From Cerrena zonata (Eukaryota > Basidiomycota > Agaricomycetes > Polyporales > Cerrenaceae): a stretch of 64,000 nt of DNA. The stretch covers positions 1 through 64,000 of the forward strand of contig JASBNA010000077.1 of the NCBI GenBank assembly GCA_038087015.1. Reading direction: 5' to 3'. The notes beneath the pieces are model-generated. The model did no database searches, had not been told where the DNA came from, and saw only the letters and a program-made list of their open reading frames with translations. Positions within the stretch are counted from its first letter, which is position 1, and every line of letters starts with the position of its first letter. Below are positions 49,900-61,121 of this stretch, in pieces. The translations under genes and the position numbers were made by a program.

Positions 49900-50613
49900 C
49901 ACTGGACCGTAGCCTAAATTTTAGGCTGCATAAAAGTAAGGTCAAATTTTATAAAAAGTCCCTTACAAAACATGATTTTAAGCACCTAAAAATTGTCAAA
50001 AAATGCAGAATTTCAGCAAAATTTGATGAATCATAAAATCCTTGGCTAATTCAGACTTTTGTATCTAATTTTTAGACTTTAGAAATATTGAATTTTTGCT
50101 TATTTTTTATTGGAGAAAAGTTTACTATGTAAAATTCAAAATTTTGATACACTTTTATTTCTCTAGAAATCATAATATAATTGTATATATCAGAATAAAG
50201 TGTTATAAATAGAAAGCCTAGAGAGAAGATATAGACTACTATTGTTGGTAAATCATAGTCTCTGTCAATTATACTATCTGATAGAGATGTTTAAGTATGC
50301 AATATCACTGACCTTTCCAAATTAGCAGTTTAAATTTTATATTACTTTTGGAGAAACAAAAGTGTATCAAAATTTTGAATTTTGCATAGTAAACTTTTCT
50401 CCAATAAAAATAAGCAAAAATTCAATATTTCTAAAGTCTAAAAATTAGATACAAAAGTCTGAATTAGCCAAGGATTTTATGATTCATCAAATTTTGCTGA
50501 AATTCTGCATTTTTTGACAATTTTTAGGTGCTTAAAATCATGTTTTGTAAGAGACTTTTTATAAAATTTGACCTTACTTTTATGAAGCCTAAAATTTGGG
50601 CTACGATCCAGTG
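49900..50613. mobile_element. Foldback MITE, family A copy 3 (714 bp)
   Basis: Starts CACTGGACCGTAGCC and ends GGGCTACGATCCAGTG, flanked by CTG on both sides (49897-49899 and 50614-50616). Its arms are very similar to copy 1, so these two moved more recently than copy 2. Confidence 0.88.
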
Positions 50614-52115
50614 CTGCTACTGCCTTCTACTCAGTGATCGATCACATTTTACATTTACAACCTATTGAGGCATCCATTGTTGTGCAATGAACAATTTCTT
50701 CTCTTCTCAGGTGTGTCTTTCATCTCTTCTCATTTGCCATTCATCTCACTGTAAGCAGGAAACGCTGGTCAATCTGAGCGCCGATGAGATTGAATGGTAT
50801 CATACCTTGAACCCATCTCCCCAAGCCAACAATACTGAGGTATGTGAACGTTTTCTTTTAATGCTTCATGTGCTAATCATCATACTAGCTTGTCAACGGC
50901 ATTGAAAATGCTCTCACTCTCCATCAATGCATCCTGCATCGTACTCGCGCTATAAAACATTCCACCAAGCACCAACTCCAATCCGCAAAACATGGACTCA
51001 TTAAGGTGGTTAGACAGGTGGTGGGATGGTCCCAAGTCATTGCAAACTGAGACTCACATTCTACTACCCGTTGTACCTTCTTCTTGCTTTCCTTGCCTTT
51101 CTTGATGTTGCCCTATTCTTGCTTGATATCGTTCCTGGCTTGCTGTCTTGTTACCATCCTGCTATATTCCTCTTTGTCCTGTGTTCTTACGTCAGTCCGA
51201 AGTTGTTGCTGCTGTGTATGTAAGATACTCATCATACTCATACCACAAAGGTTTGTGGCCATGACGCATGCTTGAAGTCAGACAAGTCAGTTTCAATCCA
51301 TAGTGTGCAGCCTCGATGATTACCAGCTCACACATTACATTCTGAATTCAAGACCGTTGCCTATATACACCCTCATAGTATGTGATAGAATGGCAATTGA
51401 TCTGCGGTCCCTCAAGCTACAACCGCTGCATGATCATAAAGCTCGGAGTTCTTACCAAACACCCTGTGAAAGACGATGGAACAGCCTGTTTGCCCAATTC
51501 CTCTGGAGAAGTCTTGCCAGTTGGCGATTCTGAAGTATGGAAGGTAGCTCACTGATACTATGCTGGAGTTGGTGTACAACAGTAGCAGCAGCAGTCCCTG
51601 TAGAAGGTATGATGAGAAACTCCACAAGCAGCACAATGCAATGACTCTCCTGAGGCATAAGCATTTCAAGAGATAAAGGGCATACTAGCCCAGACTTCAT
51701 CTGTACAAGGGATGATGAGGAAGTATTACAAGCTAGAGCCACAAACTTACCTCAAACTCAGCCCTATTAGAGAGCAGGTGTGGGTTCAATGTTGATTCCA
51801 TCCGTATATGGATGCTGGACATAGAAAACAGTAAGTGGGAAACTTGACACAGTACCAGACGTAGACATACCAGAGTTTATTCATTAAACTCAGGCCAAAC
51901 TGGGCAATATTGAGGGCCCATAGGGCGTACTGAAACAGAATAGGACTTGCAGCCTTCAACCATTGGCGAGATTGATTGTGTAGCACCTGCTCTAGTGGCG
52001 ACTGATCACGGAGAGTTCAAATACTGCAGAATATCTTGTGAAACCACCACATTTCGGCCTGGCACGTCCTTGAGCAGTACTGTACCAAGCTAGTTACCTT
52101 TGAGTACATGAAAGC
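50614..52115. other. Weak exon remnants, unrecognised
   Basis: A possible exon (50,756-50,837: TLVNLSADEIEWYHTLNPSP, followed by a GTATGT donor) can be joined to a second (about 50,890-51,050: LVNGIENALTLHQCILHRTR, ending GWSQVIAN and TGA). I do not recognise the product. From 51,060 to 52,115 I see no supported gene. Confidence 0.25.
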
Positions 52116-52299
52116 CGGGTCATGAATGATGAACATACCAACATTGTGAGCATTTCCATAGTTGATTTGTCATCCGCAAGCGCGGCTCGCCACAGTTAAA
52201 ACACCTCTGATAGTGGTAGGGCATCTGAAAGGTGGCGGTAGGGATGAGCGAGATGAGAGAACAATGGGAGGCGTCAGCGTACCTATGTATGGCCTGCTG

Positions 52300-52455
52300 T
52301 GGCTCTTTGAGAGCATTGCAATAACACAGTGGCTCTTTGAGAGCATTAAGATAATGGCATGGTTCCTCAAGAGCATCGCGATACAGCAGTGGCTCTTTGA
52401 GAGCAACAGGGTAAGGCTGCTGCGACCCTTCGAGAGTATCGTGGTGAAGCCATGG
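52300..52455. repeat. 30-bp minisatellite, about five units
   Basis: Units start at 52300, 52330, 52360 and 52390 with TGGCTCTTTGAGAGCA or a variant, then a more diverged copy near 52,420-52,455. The period is divisible by three, so both strands give repetitive ORFs that are probably not genes. Confidence 0.8.
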
Positions 52456-52568
52456 CTCCATTCAACTGGGAGAATTAGACACACCATATATATATCAGTT
52501 GCGAACCTCCCTTGTTTGACTATACCTTACGTCTACTGATTTGCACCCTGTCAACCCTATACAGTAAG

Positions 52569-52996
52569 ATGTCTCGCAGAACTGACATCGTCCTGGCACT
52601 ATCTCCACGGGAGGCACAAGCCTATATCCGCCCCTTGTCCAATCGTGGGATCTGGACCACAAATAATATCTACATCAGACTGGTCCAAAAAAGGGAGGGT
52701 GGGTGACAATTATGTGAGCCCCTCGTGCCAATATATGATAGCACTTGCTCACCTCCCCATCAGATATGTTTGTCTTGGCGATCCAAACGACCAGTGAAGA
52801 ATACAGAAAGGGGCATTTGGCAGAAGATCTGACTCGACTACCCTCACCATTTCAGCAAGAGGATTTATTCAGAGTAAAGCCGTTTCCAGATGGTATAGGA
52901 CCAGAACAATGGTTACCTGGCTTGTGTCTACATATGATGGACAGAGACTTTGACATGAATCTTCTTGCAGTAGGCATAGTTCTACCTATGATCTAG
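52569..52996 (+). CDS. Unrecognised two-exon ORF (hypothetical)
   Basis: An ATG at 52569 opens MSRRTDIVLALSPREAQAYI and runs to about 52,706. A second frame from 52,763 (DMFVLAIQTTSEEYRKGHLA) reaches a stop at 52,996, with an intron-like gap between. No domain is recognised, and the region may be a remnant. Sequence from 53,000 to 54,200 holds only short frames without support. Confidence 0.3.
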
Positions 52997-53829
52997 ATAG
53001 GAATACGGACTAACTTTGAGACCGGCATTAGTCACCCCGAGAGGCCATATTGAAATTCCCTATCAAACTTGATCAGGAGTGTCCATGGGACGACCTGATA
53101 CTCGAGATCGCTATCTATAACTCACAGACTCATGAAATGTGGTTGTTGTTTATGGTGGAGGTATTAGCAGAAGAGGCAACCAACTTGGCCCTGGATCAGT
53201 CACAACAGTGGAACTGGTTCTCGATGTCTGTCAGGGACGAAGAACTGGCCTTGGTGGACTAGAGATGTTAAACCTACTCACAAATGCAGAAAGTTCAAGG
53301 CGGACTCCAGACAGTGAGTTGGTATAGGGAAGTTTCTGGAGTAGTCGCCCCGTAGTCGTTTTGCACACTAGATACAATTGAATAGACACCCACGCAGTCA
53401 GAAGCAGACCATGTTAATGGGGAAAAAAACGGAGGATACTGACCGCGAAAGACAATCCTCATCCAGACAAAACTCTCGTTATTGCAGATAGAGAGATCCA
53501 GTTCAGACTTGTCAATAAGCATATGATGGACAGAGCTATAGTGAGAGTTCCTAAAACACAGGGAGGCTAAGTCGAGCTCACCAACAGACACCAGCAGCGG
53601 ACCGCTAAGATTACCATTGTGGGATATGACAAGGGGTAATGATCGCCAATTCCTATAAAGCGATACATATAGATAGCATCCGGTGAGCAGGCTAGACAGA
53701 TCCGCAGAGCGCGAGGGTGACCCCTCCGCTGTATGTGATCGGCTAGAGAGATCCCTCACCTAGAAAACGTACTGCCTGAAGATGAATAACACCAGTCAGA
53801 GCCAATCGTGTCAGAGACACACAAGACAC

Positions 53830-54030
53830 TCACCAATCATGCCTCCCGACCAGCCAGCCGCAAAGTATCAGACTACGCCATCAGAACCTAGCCATATGAC
53901 AGGGACCAGAGAGTGACAGGACAAGAATGAATCACGACGCTGAGTCGTTTCATTCCAACCATCGAGAGAGACAATGCTAAGTCAATCTCCCCAACAGGCA
54001 CAAACAATGGACCACTAAGGTTACCATTGT
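53830..54030. repeat. Diverged dispersed repeat, copy 1 (second copy 56860-57036)
   Basis: Shares with 56860-57000 a block CACC(A/G)ATCAT..., then a hairpin-forming word AGAATGAATCACGACGCTGA to TTTCATTCC (53924-53956), then CTAAGTCAATC. Part of the block (GCTAAGTC.A.CTCCCCAACAG) also recurs about 404 bp upstream, at 53568-53630. No coding content is evident. Confidence 0.45.
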
Positions 54031-54228
54031 TTCGGTGTAGAATAGTCGCATAGCATAGAGGATTGCAGGGACAGACAAGAGACAAGATCAATGGGGTCGA
54101 CAACGACAGTCAACAAGGGCATCCGAGGTGCGAGCGAAATGAGGACTCTGCATGTTTCCCACTCTTAAGCGCCGCCTGTCCCCAACGATGTAGCACGAAA
54201 CAAAGCTGAAGCTCTCTTCCTTGAGGGG

Positions 54229-54471
54229 ATGACTAAACGAGTCCGAGTCGCCGCCAAACGTATCATTGATGATCTTGAACAAGAATACAAAAGACTTTCC
54301 ACATATTCTCTTCATGAAATGACTGCGATCTATGTGGCTACTACTCGCCAAGATGTTCAAATTAGTCAGTGGGAGAGTGGAGACATTGAACACTTTGAAA
54401 CTTTGGGCTACTTTGGGCCAGGCCCTTTCCGGCCAGTGGACATTCCTCATAACAATGCTCATGCGGTGTAA
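54229..54471 (+). CDS. Unrecognised 80-codon ORF, possible exon
   Basis: MTKRVRVAAKRIIDDLEQEY... to a stop at 54,469-54,471. The composition is plausible for a real protein (helical, mixed charge, then YFGPGPFRPVDIPH). The same frame is open upstream to about 54,190. No family was recognised and there are no flanking signals. Confidence 0.3.
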   Translation: MTKRVRVAAKRIIDDLEQEYKRLSTYSLHEMTAIYVATTRQDVQISQWESGDIEHFETLGYFGPGPFRPVDIPHNNAHAV

Positions 54472-55208
54472 GCATAATGCGTAGGATTGTGCATGTCCCA
54501 TGTCTTATCCTTCTTAGAATTGGGAGACACTGTTATAGGCATATATTTGCCTCTTTTGATGCTGTCTCTTTCTCCAGAATAAGAACCTGTACATCACGAG
54601 CATGAGTGCCATGTACAAAATGCTTGTTGAATTGTTGTTGTAAGTTACATCTTCAAGTTGCAAGCAAAGGAACCCGGCCGATAATTATTTAAGTGCTCAG
54701 TCACCACATAGTGATTTTTACAGCAGTAGTCGCCACAAATACATGTCTACACTATATTGGCGTCCTCACCGTAGCATACACTATGTCCATAATTCCGCGC
54801 CCGAGCCCTTGGAACCGATGCTCCGAGTGGTCAGCAATCAGCTTCATAGAATTCTTTCAGGAGGGTTATGAGGCGGCTGTCAATGCTATATGGACTTCTA
54901 TGAGCCCGATATATATGCATGGTGTTTGAAAAAAGGACCTACTAATACCTGTCTGATATAAGGCCACCTGAGCGAGTCGCATTTGACCTGGCAGCCACAC
55001 TCATCAATGTGGTAATTGAGGGTGTGCCCATTGGGACATCGCAGTCCAGAACATAATGGTAGAATAAATCTGGACTCTCCACGTGATGGAACAAAATGAG
55101 TGCAGAATTGTTCATTGCTGTGCCTCTTGCTTGTAAGGTCCAGGTGGAGACCGCAACCGGGTTGCAAGTGAGTCACTTAGTCTGAGCATTTATTCTAGTA
55201 ATTTCGTC

Positions 55209-56296
55209 CTAGAAGTGGTAGGGAAGTGAGATAGACCATGTGAAGCCATCATCACTCCATTGCGCTGGTGCGTTGAAGGTGTGATCAATTGTGTAAGAGC
55301 GAATCGCATGAAAGCTACGGATGATAAACCATCCTCTGTCTTTGTAACATTTGTAGACCGCTTCTATCGTTGCATCAGCCCTCATCGTACATACCACAGT
55401 CAACCGGTCTTCAAGGGTGGCATGAGGATATAAGCAATATGCCTTGTCAAAGGCAATGACGTTGAGGACGCAGGCTATGATCTCGATGTCAATGAACTGT
55501 ATCTCAACACTACCGCTTGATCCAACTTACTTGAATGGAACTGGAGAATCACCTCAATAGGGGAACGAACAGCGACTATAACCTGAACCTTGAGTTTAGA
55601 ACTGTCTGACCGTTCCTTTTCAAAGTTAAAGACACCGGCAATGCTTTTAAAGTGCCCGTATCTAATTGCAGCCTCAACCACTCATGGCTCGGATATGGCA
55701 ATCTCAAAGTTGGTGTTTTGATGGGGATTGGGTGTGAAATGATAGCCATCACCTACTAGGAAATGGCCCACATTCAGCCTCCATGATGTGGGTGTATAGA
55801 GGTCAAGATCGGATTCAGGATAGAAGGATCTATCGAAGAATTGTAAGGCCGTTGAGCCTGAGATGAGGGTTCCTGTACATGCTTGAAGGTAGCGAAAGGC
55901 CATGGGGTCCGTGAAGTAGCGTGCAAGATGGCGATTGATGTTAAATGCATGCATGAAGTATGACTTGACTGAGCATCTTATCGTATGACAAGTTCTCATC
56001 AAGCGGATGAGGGCCTCCGCAGAGCTCGCATCAAAAATAGTATCATAGATAACAGGGTTCACTACGACGTAGTCAAGAAATAGTTCTGATGCTCTATTCA
56101 ACGGTTGTGGTGGGGTGTCGATCTTTTGGATGTGATGAATGTCATGTACTACATTCGACAGGGACAAGGAGGGACTAGCACTAGCACTGGTAGTGGTACT
56201 AGCTTCGCTCTGGAAGAGTGTTAGGCGAACAAGAACAACTGGCCAGTCTTGAGTAAAAGTCAAGCAGGATAGTATAAAGAAACTTACCCAAATCAC
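55209..56296 (-). pseudogene. NTase-fold hypothetical protein with one in-frame TGA
   Basis: The minus-strand frame includes SGSTALQFFDRSFYPESDLDLYTP. This fits the nucleotidyltransferase signature (GS, then D-x-D about ten residues on), with DLD as the metal-binding pair. Upstream is a helical segment (ALIRLMRTCHTIRCSVKSYF) of the kind that follows an F-box-like start. After a single TGA (55684-55682) the same frame goes on with VVEAAIRYGHFKSIAGVFNF and KVQVIVAVRSPIEVILQFHS. It then crosses a 55531/55474 GTAAGT..ATAG intron and ends ...FDKAYCLYPHATLEDRL...SISLPYHF and TAG. Everything except the one stop looks preserved. This matches a family common in Agaricomycetes whose role is unknown. 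The first exon is unclear: the hydrophobic start of the frame is likely intron sequence. Confidence 0.6.
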
Positions 56297-56859
56297 AAAT
56301 ACGCTTCCATATCCAAAGCATGTTGGTAGGGAGTAATGTCAAAACTTGAAGCGAGGGGATAGACAGAGGGGCCCGGGGGAGTGAGCACTGGGATGTCTTA
56401 GTGTCACCATTTATACTTTATGATTCTGAGGGAATCCAAATACAGAGAACAAAGAATACAAACCTCATGTTATCCTGATTGCATTCATACCCTATGCAAT
56501 CACATTTCCTGTGATTGCATAGTGTATGCTTCATTCATTCATCTTCCACCCCATCAAAGAATGTGAACATCAACAATCAGGGGTTGAATGGCATGTATGG
56601 GTTGTTCTGGTGTGAGGTGATTTTTGTGATGTCATTCCATGTCACAGCCCTAACCATCTGGATGGAATGAGTTAATCAAATCAAGACATAATTGGTGGTC
56701 CGAGCACACCAGTAACGATGTAGTAGATGTGATATTTGCAACTTGACTTGCAAACGACATGAGAACATAGTAACTAGCGCAGAAAGTAGGAGCTTGAAGA
56801 GAACGATACCTTATGAACAACCCTCTTGAACTTAGTCCATTGACACAACAGGAAAAACT

Positions 56860-57036
56860 CACCGATCATACCAGCTTGCTGCACAATGAGTGGCAAAGAA
56901 CAAACACCAAGGATCAATGACAAGACAGGAATGAATCACAACACTGAGTTGCTTCATTCCAGGCCCAACAAGATGACTCTAAGTCAATCCTGCAGCTGTC
57001 ATGCAAAAATGAAAGATAACACTGAGTTGTTTCATT
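56860..57036. repeat. Diverged dispersed repeat, copy 2
   Basis: Contains GGAATGAATCACAACACTGA...TTCATTCC (56928-56960) and a shorter version AATGAAAGATAACACTGA...TTTCATT (57008-57035). Each can form a short stem around a CACTGAGTTG-type loop. Confidence 0.45.
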
Positions 57037-57446
57037 GAAGTTCATTGTAGGCATAAGCATTGAGACAATGCTGATCTGCCAGATTCAAGTTGCTAATAAT
57101 GGGCTGCCATTGTAGACACGAGTAGAAGGTTGAACGTTAACATTGTGATCTTGGAACCAGCCGGTTTGCACCATCCTCTCATTACTTTTAGGGGTGGCAA
57201 CAAGGTGGCACATTCAAATTGTGACTGAGGCTTTTCTTCCAATCTGACTCAGCAATTGCCATAATTAAATATTTCAATGATCAAACCAGAGTGCTTAATA
57301 ACATAAACACGCTATAGTAGCACATCTTCCAAAAGCATAAAGCATAAAGCAGATCAAGACAAAGCCTAAAGCAAATTAAAAAACAAGCAGAAAAGGATTC
57401 AAGATAAGATACGGAAATCAAACATTTACAAACCAAACAATCATTT

Positions 57447-58333
57447 TCAGTCTAATGCATCAGAAAGATGGAAACCCTGCAACTTCTCTGAAAGCTCATT
57501 GACAGAATCTTGTAAAATAGTGCAACATGTGCATGATGGTGTGGGAAACAAGTGATACCAGGAAGATGATGGGACAACACAAGGAGGTTCAATTCCATTC
57601 TGGACTAGCATTTCTTGTAAAATCATGCAGCGATTGGTGAGCTCAATTGCAAGTTTGCAATATTCATGATAATCTTTGGAAATTTCCAAGAAAGCTCGGA
57701 AAGCTGAGTGCAGCAAGAAGTGGGAGGCCATATCTAATCAAACAGGCTGATAGATTAGCATTTTTCAAGATGAAACTTACAACAGAGCACACCTGGTTCA
57801 ATAACAGTGAAATTCAGTTCTCACAGCTTCTCCACCATCCTAGGGCTCATTTGAGGTTTTATATGTAATCTGATATCAGTATCACCAGCTTCAGAGCAAG
57901 CAGGGCAAGGAGAAATATGAAAACACACCGATTTTCCATCAAGAACTTCAAAAGGGTTGACATCCTGATTTTCCTTCGATTCAAGATGGTTATTACATCT
58001 TTGGCAATCTTCTGTTGACGCCGGATTGGGAGATTGTGGATTCTACAACTGGAATGAGGGATTGAAATGGTGTTGGGACTGGGAGGCCGATGGTCCTGCT
58101 GTATACTATGCTGTCAGACTGGGAGAGAGAGTGGAAGTAGAGTAGAATCACAAGCTTGGGACATCATTCTGAAGCTTATCGAGTAGGGACATCAATACAC
58201 AGTTGTAGTGCCAGTCGGGGCAGATATCAAGAGAGATGTTGAATGCACAATGAAGACATGAATGTTCAATGTTCAACATCACTAGTGAGTTGATGCGTGG
58301 GGATGCCGCATATGGAGATGTCTTTGGTGCCAC
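57447..58333 (-). pseudogene. Cys-rich hypothetical gene with one in-frame TGA
   Basis: The exon from 58333 contains HSCLHCAFNISLDICPDWHY. A second block (58,015-57,815) reads EDCQRCNNHLESKENQDVNP, then VCFHISPCPACSEAG. It meets a TGA and continues in the same frame as ELNFTVIEPGVLC. That joins across a GTAAGT..TTAG intron to the last exon (57,735-57,447: MASHFLLHSAFRAFLEISKD, then CTCCTILQDSV). Four CxxC-type pairs suggest a zinc-binding fold. I do not recognise the family. The joins fit in frame, so this was a gene, and the single stop may be recent. Confidence 0.4.
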
Positions 58334-58574
58334 CCACTAGCTCATCAACTTAGAATACATGCCGGAATACCTCATTTCCAGCAAATCATTTGTCAGACTT
58401 CATTCGTATTCTTTTTTTTTTTTTTTGGAAGAGCTATGTATGACTGTTCAGCAACTAACTTGGTTAGTTCTGAAGGTCAAGCTATGCCCCGGCGTGGCCG
58501 GGCGATCTACCAAAGGGGAAAAATGCAGTTATGCACGATCACCTTCCAGTGAACAGTGTGGGACTCTGGTACCC

Positions 58575-60929
58575 TTCGTCAATGGTGCGTTTTACCGCCC
58601 GTCTCCAGATACCTCCTACCCACTAAAACCCCAGGAGTATGAATCCAATTATCTGGAAGCCTATCCTCATCATGGAGCACTCCGCTCCATGTTCTCAATA
58701 CCAAGTTTGGGTCTATTGCTTGTTTACCGAATTTTCTGGTGTTCGCCATTGCCCTGTCTAGTGTCAGGTGAGTGTTTACCATATTAAACCACCTGTTCTC
58801 AATCTCAATAGCAGTGTGTTCGAACTCTGGGTTGGATCCATGTTTGATGCATCTTTCGTTGCATAGCTTCCATATGAAGTAGGCAGACTCAGAGAGTAAG
58901 ATCATGTATAGTCGCTGGGCACCATTCATCATTGACTTGTTATTTGTTCATTGTTTCTTCTTTTTCCCTCTTGGCTATCGGCCTGCCTCCTGTAAGTCAT
59001 TGGCCTCCGGTACAGTCTGGGGTGGGGGTTGGAAGGGGACAAGTGTGCTTCCTAGCAGGAGGCCCATGTTTCTTCCGTGCCATTTCCTTTTTGATCTACT
59101 CCACAGGATTTGTGTGAGTTGCCATACCAGTTGTTGGCCAGGGGCTTTACATTGGAACAGTATGTGTTCCATGTCTTCGGTAGTTTTGCATTTTGGGCAC
59201 ATTCCCCTTTCTTTATAGCTGGGAAGTTTTGTCCAGAATTTGCCTACTTTATAGGCACCATGCAGTGTTTTCCAAAGGAAATCTGAAATAGGTCAACTGA
59301 AGGCCTTATCTCGTAGGGATTTCCATACATGCGATCGGTCTGGCATCCTCCCTGCTCTTTTCCTTATTTCATCTCTTATTTTCTCTATGTTCTTTTCTGT
59401 GCTTGCATGCGGTTCCAGGTTCTTTTCCTTGCAGATGTGTCTGTATATGAGAGCTTGGCTTGCTGTGGCCTGTAAGGTTGAATGATTCCGGGATCGAGAC
59501 ATCCAACTCCTCCACATCCTGGTCTACTAGCACACTTTTGGCTCGCATTGCCAGCTCTTCATTCTCTGGACCTGCTTCCTCTTTCTTGATCCATTTGAAG
59601 GTGGTAACTGCCGATCGCCGTCTCAGTCTTGCTAGCGTTGCTCTTATCAAGGTTGGATTTTTCACATCAGTCCATCCTTTTGCCTCCCATTTCGTATAGT
59701 GTTTGGTGAAGATCTCTGTTACCTATGCGGAGGTGGTAACAATGTGCAAGGGGGCGAAGTTTGGGGCTCTCTGCACTGCAAGCAGCACAGCCGCTATGTC
59801 CGCTGCTGGTTTGGAGTTCACTTCAATCTGTTTCGTTATATTCAAAGGGTGGTCTTGTCCAAACCAGGCACAACCGGCCGTTTGGGGTATGTCCCTCTTC
59901 TTGTTACTATATCCTCCACTAATGTAGACTGTCAGGGTTTCGTTCGCCACTGATAGTCCTTGTCATGGACGTTGTCCCGGGTTCTGTGTAGAGACTCCAG
60001 TTTCCAAGAATATTTGGAATATTTTGGATATTGTGGATTTCAGGGTGGCGGATGGGTCGAATATGATTGCTTCATTTTCCTGCCTTGCCATGTTGTTTGT
60101 AGCTTGATGTCTCTTTGTTAGGGATAGGTTGTCATTTGCCTGTTCTTCTTCTACTCTCCATTTAGGGTGGAGAATTGTGATAATTCTTCCTGCCACTTTT
60201 GCGCAGCCATGGGGATTTCCGCACAGTCTCGTTGTTCGGTCCATGAAGCAGGGCGTGCATTTACAGTTTTTGTTTTGTGTATGACTGGGTTCAATCGCCC
60301 TGTTGAGTCTCCGTTTTACTCGAATCAAGTCTCCTACCACCGTGACACTGTGGTTATCTCTTAGGCATTTCCCAGTCATGGAGTTATTCAGGTTTTTGAG
60401 TGCTTTATTCACGCCAAAGTGGTACCAAACTGGTAGTTGTTCTTTCAAGGGACTATTCAGCTTTATGGCATTGCAGGTGAGCTTGTATTTGCTCACCACT
60501 CTAATCATCTTTTGTATGTTCTTAGGTAGTTTACTAGTGCCTGATGTGTTGACATTCCATGATTGGAGGAACATATTGATCTGCGACAGTTTGTGTACAT
60601 TCCTGGAGGACCTCGTTATGTTTTCTCCGATCAAAATGTCAGTCACATATGCCCACGCTGGTCACATACGCCCATGCTGGTCTCTTATCCGACAAGTCGA
60701 GGAAAGACTTAAGCCACATCAAGTCAATGGCTTCATTCCGAGATGTAAGGTCAAGCAGTTTTATCCCTCCATTGTCTATATCTTCGCTTAGGTGTTCCAT
60801 GCTCACCATGGGTCTAGCTTCATCCCATATGAAATCCCGCATTAATTTTAGTAGCATTTTCTCTATCACCTTTAGCATACCCTGGACTCTTGTCAGATAT
60901 TGAGTCATCCCCGCCACTATCATTAGCAC
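58575..60929 (-). pseudogene. LINE ORF2 3' half: RT thumb, RNase H (catalytic residues lost), zf-RVT
   Basis: The thumb region reads KVIEKMLLKLMRDFIWDEAR and GGIKLLDLTSRNEAIDLMWL (60,880-60,690). After a frame change a Cys cluster NCKCTPCFMDRTTRLCGNPH follows (60,290-60,230). The RNase H part reads LTVYISGGYSNKKR, AADIAAVLLAVQ and LHIVTTSAI. The usual Asp of YTDGS and the Asp of IVTDS are replaced by Ser and Thr, so the domain cannot be active. The zf-RVT motif CPKCKTTEDMEHILFQCKAP is at 59,200-59,140. The tail contains FIWKLCNERCIKHGSNPEF. Several frame changes and stops. Dead copy. Confidence 0.82.
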
Positions 60930-61121
60930 CTTCCCTTGTAGAGTGGGGGAGCACTTCTTCCAATGGTGCAGTGCGCTGCTGATTTTTTCTAGAGTTTTAG
61001 CCTATGGGGTGGCCTGTTCAACCTTGTTTCCTATCCAGGCACCCAAAGATTGGACTGGCTGTCCATCATCTGCTAGTTTGACATTCTGGGGTATGCTATC
61101 TTCTAGGTTGTCATTCAGTTT

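Noticed and set aside
52120..52539. Repetitive ORFs on both strands around 52.3 kb
   Set aside because: Both are produced by a 30-bp minisatellite with a period divisible by three. No start context, introns or domains support either.
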